Below are positions 51,143-57,429 of a stretch of 57,429 nucleotides of DNA, piece after piece. The position numbers were made by a program, and so were the translations under genes. Numbering within the stretch: position 1 is the first letter of the stretch; each line of letters starts with the position of its first letter. Below the pieces are notes generated by a model. That model saw only the letters and a list, made by a program, of their open reading frames with translations, made no database searches and had not been told where the DNA came from. The stretch is from JAICJJ01 sp039809985 (lineage in GTDB: Bacteria > Chloroflexota > Chloroflexia > Thermomicrobiales > UBA6265): positions 1-57,429 of the forward strand of contig JBDHWC010000006.1 of assembly GCA_039809985.1 (NCBI GenBank). Direction: 5' to 3'.

Positions 51143-52615
51143 CTAGGCGGCGGTCCCCGGCGCGGCGGGGCTGGCAACCGTCGCCGCCGGCCGCGGGTGC
51201 GAGTTCCCGTCGAGGCTGAGGAACTCGCCGAAGAAGCCGGTCGCCGCCGCCGGCACGCGGCCGACAAGGAGCGTGCCCGTCTCGGTGTCGTGCCGTTCCT
51301 CGACCCGCCCGGTCCGGTAGAAGCGCTCGACGAGGTCGGAGCGCGAGAAGGGGACCGCCAGCCGGACCCGGACGAAGCCGTCCTCCTGTTCCAGCGCGGT
51401 CTCGACCGCGGAGAGGAGCCGGTCGAAGCCCCAGCCGGCGGCGGCCGAGATCGGAACCGGGTTGGTGGCCAGCGGCGCGGCGTCGCCGAGCCGGTCGAGG
51501 ATTTCGTCGAGGGCGGGGAGCTGAGACCAGTCCGCCGTGTCGCCGTCCGGCAGCAGCCGGTCCACCTTGTTGAGGGCGGTGACGACCGTCTTGTCGTCGG
51601 CCCCGAGTTCCTCCAGCACCTCCATCACCGTCTGCACCTGTTCGGGCGCGTTCGGGTGGGTGGCGTCGACGACGTGCAGGAGGACGTTCGCCTCGTTGAT
51701 CTCCTCCAGCGTGGCGCGGAAGGCGGCGACCAGCAGCGTCGGCAGATTGTTGATGAAGCCGACCGTGTCGGTCAGCAGCACCTGCCGGCCGCCGGGCAGG
51801 ATCGTGCGACGGGTGGTCGGGTCGAGCGTGGCGAAGAGCTTGTCCTCCGCCATCACGTCGGCCCCGGTGATCGCGTTCAGCAGCGTCGACTTGCCGGCGT
51901 TGGTGTAGCCGACGAGGGCGACGACCGGCACCGGCACGTCCTTGCGCCGCTGCCGGTAGAGTTCGCGGTGGCGATGCACCTCGCCGAGGTCGCGCTTCAG
52001 CTGGACGATCCGCTTGCCGAGCTCCCGGCGGTCGCTCTCGAGCTGCGTCTCACCGGGGCCGCGCAGGCCGACCCCACCCATCCGCTGGCGCGAGAGGTGC
52101 GTCCAGAGACCCGTCAGGCGCGGCAGCCGGTACTCGAGCTGGGCCAACTCGACTTGCAGCCGGCCCTCGTGGGTGGCGGCGCGGCGGGCGAAGACGTCGA
52201 GGATCAGCGCCGTGCGGTCGATGACCTTGACCTCGAGCGCCTTCTCGAGGTTGCGCTGCTGGGCCGGGGTCAGGTCGCCGTCGATCAGGACGACGTCGGC
52301 CTCCAGCTCGTCGCGCCGTTCCTTGACCTCCTCCAGTTTCCCCTTGCCGACGTAGGTGCCGGAGACGGGGCGAGGCAGTCGCTGCGTGACCGAGCCGGCG
52401 ACTTCGACGTCGACCGTCTCGGCCAGCCGGGCGAGTTCCTCCAGCGAGTCGGCGGCCGCCCAGGCCTGACCCGGTTGTTCGACGGCCACCAGCAAGGCTT
52501 GCTCGGTTGGGGCGTGGGTGGAATGCTGCTGCCGGGTGATGGGGGGCTCCTTCCGAACGGGCGAACGCGGACGCTGCCGGGGCTGCGTTGCCCGCGACCG
52601 TCCGCGAACGCCCAT
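51143..52615 (-). CDS. hflX: Ribosome-associated GTPase HflX
   Basis: 490 residues as annotated. The HflX N-terminal domain (GTYVGKGKLEEVKERRDELE, DLTPAQQRNLEKAL, DRTALILDVFARRAATHEGRLQVELAQL) is followed by a linker with RGPGETQLESDRR and a G domain: G1 GYTNAGKSTL, G3 DTVGF, G4 NKVD. It splits stalled ribosomes under stress. The start is doubtful: ATG 52615 has no ribosome site and overlaps a TACAAT -10-like box (52619-52614), while AAGGAG sits 6 bases before an ATC codon at 52540. A Pro/Arg-rich unconserved head supports a later start. Confidence 0.92.
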   Translation of the reverse strand: MGVRGRSRATQPRQRPRSPVRKEPPITRQQHSTHAPTEQALLVAVEQPGQAWAAADSLEELARLAETVDVEVAGSVTQRLPRPVSGTYVGKGKLEEVKERRDELEADVVLIDGDLTPAQQRNLEKALEVKVIDRTALILDVFARRAATHEGRLQVELAQLEYRLPRLTGLWTHLSRQRMGGVGLRGPGETQLESDRRELGKRIVQLKRDLGEVHRHRELYRQRRKDVPVPVVALVGYTNAGKSTLLNAITGADVMAEDKLFATLDPTTRRTILPGGRQVLLTDTVGFINNLPTLLVAAFRATLEEINEANVLLHVVDATHPNAPEQVQTVMEVLEELGADDKTVVTALNKVDRLLPDGDTADWSQLPALDEILDRLGDAAPLATNPVPISAAAGWGFDRLLSAVETALEQEDGFVRVRLAVPFSRSDLVERFYRTGRVEERHDTETGTLLVGRVPAAATGFFGEFLSLDGNSHPRPAATVASPAAPGTAA

Positions 52616-52649
52616 TGTACTCGTGCCGCGCGGTCGGGGTCGTCCGGGC

Positions 52650-53609
52650 TCAGGTGCCGGCGAGCCTGGCGACGAGCGGGACCGCCGCCGGCAGGTCTGC
52701 CTCCCCGAAGACGATATACGAGAAGCCGAGGCGTTCCCGCAGCTCGCGCAGGCGGTCGGCGATGGTGTCGCGGCTGCCGATCAGGAGCGACGGCATGTCG
52801 AGCACGTCGGCGGCGGAGCAGCGGTGCCAGCCGTCGCGGCGCGCGAAATCGCGAGCGGCGTCCTCCGGCGCGGCGTCGGTGACCACGACGTCGGGGAACA
52901 GGCTCAGCTCGATCTCGGGGAAGCGGTCTCCGGCCCCGTCGCGAACCCAGCCGACGCGCTCCGCCACCGCCGCGAACGACCGGCCCGCCGGCCCGTGGTC
53001 GACCGTGCCGGTGCCGACCGACGATGACATGACGTTGACGACGTCGGCGCGTGCGCCGGCCAGCGTCAGCATCCGGCGAGCGCCGCCGCCGATCACGAAC
53101 GGCGGCCGCGGCCGCTGGACCGGTGCCGGGAAGAGGGAGAGGGTTTCGACCTCGTAGTGTTCGCCGCGGAACGCCACGGCGTCCCCGCGCAGCAGCCCGT
53201 CCAGCACCGTCAGCGACTCCCCGAGCCGTTGGATGCGGACCGAGGCAGGGTCGAACGCGATGCCGGACCGCTGGTACTCCTCGGCCAGCCAGCCCGCGCC
53301 GAGGCCAATCTCGAGTCGGCCGCCGGAGAAGGCGTCGAGGGTCAGCAGTTCCTTGGCGAGGACGGCCGGGTGGCGGAAGTCGTTGTCGAGGACGAGGGTG
53401 CCGAGCCGGAGCGTGGTGGTCGCGGCCGCGATCGCGGCCAGACTGGTCAGCGGCGCGAGCTGGGGCCCGAACGGCTCGTCGACGAGATGATCGCGCAGCA
53501 GCAGGGCCGCGATGCCGGCGGCCTCGGCCCGGCGCGCCGCCTCCAAGAGATCGCGAGGTGTCTCGGCGCGGTCGGCGACGAGGCCGAATCGGAAGGGAAG
53601 GCACGGCAC
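52650..53609 (-). CDS. LLM-class F420-dependent oxidoreductase
   Basis: 319 residues. It is a luciferase-like TIM barrel: PFRFGLVADRAETPRDLLEAARRAEAAG at the start, then LRLGTLVLDNDFRHPAVLAKEL, LDAFSGGRLEIGLGAGW and PPFVIGGGARRMLTLAG. It resembles the TIGR03621 family of probable F420-dependent enzymes found in Actinobacteria and Chloroflexota. It implies the host makes coenzyme F420, unless this member uses FMN. I prefer GTG 53609, with GGAG 6 bases upstream; TTG 53621 is also in frame. It is divergent from the peptide ABC operon. Confidence 0.87.
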   Translation of the reverse strand: MPCLPFRFGLVADRAETPRDLLEAARRAEAAGIAALLLRDHLVDEPFGPQLAPLTSLAAIAAATTTLRLGTLVLDNDFRHPAVLAKELLTLDAFSGGRLEIGLGAGWLAEEYQRSGIAFDPASVRIQRLGESLTVLDGLLRGDAVAFRGEHYEVETLSLFPAPVQRPRPPFVIGGGARRMLTLAGARADVVNVMSSSVGTGTVDHGPAGRSFAAVAERVGWVRDGAGDRFPEIELSLFPDVVVTDAAPEDAARDFARRDGWHRCSAADVLDMPSLLIGSRDTIADRLRELRERLGFSYIVFGEADLPAAVPLVARLAGT

Positions 53610-53844
53610 GGGCAACTCCAACGGGCGGCGATCCGGCCCCGGGCCTTCCCCGGAACGGAGTCGATGGTCGGGGACCGGGCCGGGGACGGCACTCCGATTC
53701 GTGCGGGGGAATCCGGATTGCTAATGGGGGACTCGGGGGTCGCCGCAGGTGAGCAGCGGCAGTGGCAACGGACTGCTACGATCCCGGAGTTGCCGATCGA
53801 CAACCTCCCGTTCACGCGGACTCATTTGGGAAAGGAGCATCGAA

Positions 53845-55476
53845 GTGGCGCACGATCTCAGGATGAACCGGCGGACTTTGGTGGCGACCGGGGGCGCGCT
53901 GCTGGCGACGACCGCGGTGCCGGCGCTGCGGCCAGTGCCGACCGGGGTCGCGGCGGCGGGCGGGACGATCAACTGGTCGCTGACCGGCGTCAACGACTTG
54001 GTCTCGCTCGACCCGGCGAAGGCGTCGAACCAGCAGGACTTCACCGTTGTCGGCATCATCTACGGCGGGCTGGTCCGGCTCGACGAGAAGCTGCTGGTGG
54101 CCCCGGACCTCGCCGAGAAATGGGAAATCTCGGACGACGCCAAGACCTACACCTTCACGCTGCGCGACGGCATCAAGTTCTCGGACGGGACGCCGATCAC
54201 CGCGGACGACGTCGTCTGGGCGTTCAACCACGCGCTGGACCCGACCACCGGCGGCTGGACCGGCCCGTACTACTTCACGCTGATCGACGGCGCGGACGAG
54301 ATGGCGGCCGGCAAGGCGAAGGAGGTCGCCGGCGTCAAGAAGGTCGACGACAAGACGATCACGATCACGATCAAGCAGCCGTCGGCCTACTTCCTCAGCT
54401 CGCTCTCCGCCGGCCCGTCGAAGGTCATCTCGAAGGCGGCCGGGGCGGACGCGGCGAACGAGGGGAAGGTGACCAGCGGCCCCTTCGTGGTCAAGGCGTG
54501 GAACCATGGGCAGGGGCTGGACCTCGTGCCGAACCCGGCCTTCTACCAGCCGGTGACGATGGTCAGCGCGCTCGACTTCGTCTTCAACCAGGACAGCGAG
54601 ACCGGCTACCAGCTCTACAGGACCGGCAAGGTCGACATCCTCGGCAGTTCGCAGGTGCCGATCCCGGCGGCGCGGGTGCCGGAGGTGAAGGACAGCCCCG
54701 ACTTCCACTCGGTGCCGGCGTTCAACACTCGCTATGTTGCGTTCAACAACACGATCAAGCCGTTCGACAACGTCAAGGTCCGGCAGGCGCTGGCGATGGC
54801 GGTCGACCGCGAGACGCTGGCGACCAGCGTCCTCGGCGGCACGGTCTCGCCGACCGGGCGGATCCTGCCGGCGGGCTTCCCGGCCGCCGACCTCAAGATC
54901 GACGAGCAGAAGCTGGACGCGGAGGCGGCCAAGGGACTGCTGAAGGACGCCGGGGTCGACCCGGCCACGCTCAAGCTGACCCTCACCTACGGCGTGGAGG
55001 GGGACAACGAGCGGGTGGTGACGGTCCTCCAGTCGATGTGGCAGGAGAACCTCGGGATCTCCGTCAAGCTCGAGCCGCTCGAGCTGGCGACCTTCAGCTC
55101 CCGCCTGAACGACACCTACAACGCGCCGGAGACGGGCCTGCAGGCGTACTACAGCATCTGGGGGGCCGACTACCCCGACCCGCAGAACTTCCTCTCGCTG
55201 CAACTGCAGACCGGCGTCGGCAACAACAACAGCCACTACTCCAACGCCGAGTTCGACAAGCTGACGAAGCAGGCCGACACGCTGGTCGGCGACTTCAGCG
55301 AGCGGGCCAAACTCTACAACCAGGCCGAGCAGATCGCGGTGACCGAGGTCGGCTGGATGCCGCTGTTCAACGCGAAGGTCAACGTCCTCGTCCGCGACTG
55401 CGTGAAGGGGGTCGCGGTGACCGGCATGGACTACCAGTTCCCCGACTGGAGCAAGCTGGCCGGCTGCGGCTCCTAG
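53845..55476 (+). CDS. ABC transporter peptide-binding protein (family 5)
   Basis: 543 residues. The leader MNRRTLVATGGALLATTAVPAL is twin-arginine-like; no lipobox. The SBP_bac_5 layout follows: NDLVSLDPAKASNQQDFTVV, LAEKWEISDDAKTYTFTLRDGIKFSDGTPITADDVVWAF and VRQALAMAVDRETLA. It binds oligopeptides or similar solutes for the two downstream permeases. GTG 53845 follows AAAGGAGCATCGAA. An extended -10 (TGCTACGAT, 53774-53782) gives a leader of ~55 bases. A strong hairpin follows the gene. Confidence 0.9.
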   Translation: MAHDLRMNRRTLVATGGALLATTAVPALRPVPTGVAAAGGTINWSLTGVNDLVSLDPAKASNQQDFTVVGIIYGGLVRLDEKLLVAPDLAEKWEISDDAKTYTFTLRDGIKFSDGTPITADDVVWAFNHALDPTTGGWTGPYYFTLIDGADEMAAGKAKEVAGVKKVDDKTITITIKQPSAYFLSSLSAGPSKVISKAAGADAANEGKVTSGPFVVKAWNHGQGLDLVPNPAFYQPVTMVSALDFVFNQDSETGYQLYRTGKVDILGSSQVPIPAARVPEVKDSPDFHSVPAFNTRYVAFNNTIKPFDNVKVRQALAMAVDRETLATSVLGGTVSPTGRILPAGFPAADLKIDEQKLDAEAAKGLLKDAGVDPATLKLTLTYGVEGDNERVVTVLQSMWQENLGISVKLEPLELATFSSRLNDTYNAPETGLQAYYSIWGADYPDPQNFLSLQLQTGVGNNNSHYSNAEFDKLTKQADTLVGDFSERAKLYNQAEQIAVTEVGWMPLFNAKVNVLVRDCVKGVAVTGMDYQFPDWSKLAGCGS

Positions 55477-55488
55477 CCGCCGCCCGAA

Positions 55489-55522
55489 CGGGGCGGGGCC
55501 GCCGACCGGCGGCCCCGCCCCG
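55489..55522 (+). terminator. Strong hairpin between binding-protein and permease genes
   Basis: Perfect 15-bp GC stem (55489-55503 with 55508-55522), 4-base loop, followed by TTCCCGCC. Probably a partial terminator or mRNA-stabilising stem giving more binding protein than permease. Confidence 0.6.
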
Positions 55523-55539
55523 TTCCCGCCTGACCGCCG

Positions 55540-56478
55540 ATGCTGGCCCTGATCGCCCGCCGCTTGCTGAGCCTGCCGCCGGTGGTGGTGAGCGTGACCT
55601 TCCTCACGTTCATCATCGGCTACCTCGCGCCCGGCGACCCGATCCTGAACATGATGGGGAACCAGCGGAACGAGGTCGTCTACCAGAACCTGCGCCACCT
55701 CTACGGGCTCGACCTGCCGTGGTGGGAACAGTATTGGCGCTACCTGCAGGGGCTGGTGCACGGCAACCTCGGCCTCTCGTACCGCTACGCGCAGCGGCCG
55801 GTGACCGACCTGCTCGGCGACGGCGTGCGGGTCTCGCTCTCGCTCGGCGGCACGGCGCTGGCGATCAGCCTCCTGCTCGGGGTCCCGATCGGGATGTTCG
55901 CGGCCTTCCACCAGAACGGCTGGGGCGAGCGGCTGACGATGGTGCCGATGCTGGCCCTCTTCGCGATCCCGAGCTTCGTGCTGATCCCCCTGCTGCAATG
56001 GCTCAACTTCCGCGCCTACGACCGGGGCTGGCCGTCGCTGCCGGCGGCGGGGTGGGGCGCGCCGCAGTACTGGGTGATGCCGGTCGCGGTCCTCGCGGCG
56101 GGGAACCTCGGCTACATCTCGCGGCTGACCCGCGCCAGCGTGCTGGAGGTGCTGGTGCAGGACTACGTCCGCACCGCCCGCAGCAAGGGGCTGCCGGAGA
56201 GGGTGGTGGAGGGGACGCACGTGCTCCGCAACGCCCTGCTGCCGGTGGTGACCGTGATCGGTCCGGCGATCGCCTTCCTCGTCACCGGCGCGTTCGTGGT
56301 CGAGTCGCTCTTCTCGATCCCGGGGGTCGGCTTCCTCTCGGTGCAGGCGGTGCAGCAGCGCGACTACCCGGTGATCCAAGGGACGGTCGTGGTGCTGGCG
56401 CTGGCGGTCGTGCTGATGAACCTCGTCACCGACATCGCCTACAGCTATCTCGACCCCCGCGTCAGGCTCGACGCGTGA
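55540..56478 (+). CDS. Peptide/oligopeptide ABC transporter permease (DppB type)
   Basis: 312 residues, six helices. It starts MLALIARRLLSLPPVVVSVTFLTF, the usual DppB N-terminus, with APGDPI soon after and the GLDLPWWEQYWRYLQGLVHGNLG segment. EAA loop: YVRTARSKGLPERVVEGTHVLRNALLPVVTVIG. Its TGA overlaps the start of the next gene by four bases. It pairs with the DppC-type subunit; ATPase genes are not within the window. Confidence 0.92.
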   Translation: MLALIARRLLSLPPVVVSVTFLTFIIGYLAPGDPILNMMGNQRNEVVYQNLRHLYGLDLPWWEQYWRYLQGLVHGNLGLSYRYAQRPVTDLLGDGVRVSLSLGGTALAISLLLGVPIGMFAAFHQNGWGERLTMVPMLALFAIPSFVLIPLLQWLNFRAYDRGWPSLPAAGWGAPQYWVMPVAVLAAGNLGYISRLTRASVLEVLVQDYVRTARSKGLPERVVEGTHVLRNALLPVVTVIGPAIAFLVTGAFVVESLFSIPGVGFLSVQAVQQRDYPVIQGTVVVLALAVVLMNLVTDIAYSYLDPRVRLDA

Positions 56479-57422
56479 GCGAGCGGGCGACGGCGACGGC
56501 CCCGGCGCGACCCGCCGCATGGCAGGACGACGCGCTGCCCAGCCAGTTGACGCACCGGATCGAGCCGGAGTCGCTCTGGCGGCTCTTCTGGCGCAGGTTC
56601 GGCCGCAACGCGCTGGCCGTCACCGGGCTGCTGGTGATGATCGGGCTGGTGCTGGCGGCCCTGTTCGGGCCGGGACTCGTGCCGATCGACCCGGCGAAGA
56701 TCGACTACGCGGCGATCAACGCCCTGCCGTCGGCAACGCATCGGCTCGGGACCGACAACCTCGGGCGCGACACGCTGGCGCGGCTCGTCTCCGGCCTACG
56801 GGTCTCGCTCCTGATCGCCTTCTACGTCGAGCTGCTCGACCTGCTGCTCGGGGTGCCGCTCGGGCTGGCGTCGGGCTACCTTGGCGGCAAGACCGACTTC
56901 GTGATCACGAGGATCGCCGACGTGCTGTTCGCCTTCCCGGGGCTGCTGCTGGCGATCCTCGTCGCCGCCATCTTCGGCGGGCCGGTGACCGACCGCTTCG
57001 GCGGCATGGGGCGGCTGGTGCTGGTGGCCGGGGCGCTCAGTCTCGTCTCGTGGCCGCTGATGGCCCGGCTGGTCCGGTCGCAGACGCTGGCGGTGCGCGA
57101 GCAGGACTACGTGATGGCGGCGGAGTCGCTGGGAGCGGGCCGCGGTCGAATTCTCGGGCGGCACATCGTGCCGCAACTGATCGGGCTGGTGGTGACGACG
57201 GCGACGCTGAACGTCTCTGGGGTGATCATCAACGAGGCGGTGCTCAGCCTGCTCGGGCTCGGCATCCAGCCGCCCGACTCCAGCCTCGGCAAGATGATCT
57301 CCGACGCGATCCCCTACCTCGAGTCGAACCCGCTGCAGGTGCTGATCCCGAGCGCGACGCTGATGGCGATCGTGCTGGCCATCTCGTTCCTCGGCGACGG
57401 GCTGCGGGACGCGTTTGCTTGA
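56475..57422 (+). CDS. Peptide/oligopeptide ABC transporter permease (DppC type)
   Basis: 315 residues, complete to TGA 57420-57422. N-terminal cytoplasmic stretch, then SLWRLFWRRFGRNALAVTGLLVM and THRLGTDNLGRDTLARLVSGLRVSL, diagnostic of DppC. EAA loop: YVMAAESLGAGRGRILGRHIVPQLIG. GTG 56475 overlaps the DppB stop (GTGA). ATPase subunits DppD/DppF would be expected beyond the right edge. Confidence 0.92.
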   Translation: MSERATATAPARPAAWQDDALPSQLTHRIEPESLWRLFWRRFGRNALAVTGLLVMIGLVLAALFGPGLVPIDPAKIDYAAINALPSATHRLGTDNLGRDTLARLVSGLRVSLLIAFYVELLDLLLGVPLGLASGYLGGKTDFVITRIADVLFAFPGLLLAILVAAIFGGPVTDRFGGMGRLVLVAGALSLVSWPLMARLVRSQTLAVREQDYVMAAESLGAGRGRILGRHIVPQLIGLVVTTATLNVSGVIINEAVLSLLGLGIQPPDSSLGKMISDAIPYLESNPLQVLIPSATLMAIVLAISFLGDGLRDAFA

Positions 57423-57429
57423 CGAGTCG

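Noticed and set aside
53157..57422. A 1421-residue plus-strand open frame ending in the DppC permease
   Set aside because: Only the last 315 codons are the permease; upstream it overlaps the LLM oxidoreductase, binding protein and DppB genes out of frame.

Overview
This is a high-GC bacterial chromosome segment with densely packed genes on both strands, frequent GTG/TTG starts and 1-4 base stop/start overlaps. The most likely source is a Chloroflexota bacterium of the Thermomicrobia type, from this combination: Tat-like leaders of the form FDAFVRVLARGQSRR ahead of Cys-rich secreted proteins, an LPxTG sortase substrate, an F420-type LLM oxidoreductase, YraN/RNase HII/L19 in one operon, and palindromic CTCACCCC-type intergenic repeats. 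That assignment is inference from gene content; there is no rRNA in the window. I see no rRNA, tRNA, CRISPR array, transposase, integrase or phage gene.

Layout. 1-9 kb: secreted and surface proteins (a knottin-like fragment, an LPKTG-anchored protein, a bicupin with Ca-binding repeats), a deacetylase/amidohydrolase pair and a nucleobase permease. 9-19 kb: threonine aldolase, sulfotransferase, Gfo/Idh dehydrogenase, MFS exporter with GH3 hydrolase, HD protein, moaA, a secreted LPITG protein, a 2-hydroxyacid dehydrogenase. 19-27.5 kb: GHMP sugar kinase/PIG-L deacetylase/hisS, moaB, then rplS-rnhB-yraN, an arginase-fold protein and a membrane J protein. 27.5-31.9 kb: tandem pyridoxamine-phosphate-oxidase-fold paralogues (one frameshifted), a VIT/VWA protein and an SDR. 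31.9-35.3 kb: sugar ABC importer without ATPase. 35.7-43.9 kb: small membrane proteins, ilvD, M1 peptidase, ABC-2 exporter with HAD enzyme, hydroxyacyl-CoA dehydrogenase. 44.3-47.5 kb: a secreted protein with eight tandem cystine-knot-like repeats, head-to-head with a pentameric ligand-gated ion channel homologue and a small unknown gene. 47.7-50 kb: sugar isomerase/dehydrogenase operon. 50.5-57.4 kb: MglA-like GTPase, hflX, LLM oxidoreductase and a peptide ABC importer (binding protein and two permeases, no ATPase before the window ends).

The most noteworthy region is 44.3-47.5 kb. Tandem knottin-like modules, a scaffold best known from animal channel toxins, are encoded next to a bacterial relative of Cys-loop receptors. 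A functional link is speculation, but each protein is unusual alone. Two dispersed intergenic repeat families fill the gene-free gaps at 35.3, 43.9-44.2 and 50.0-50.5 kb. Several promoters with TTGAC-like -35 boxes and exact 17-base spacers are visible, two with perfect palindromes at the predicted start point.
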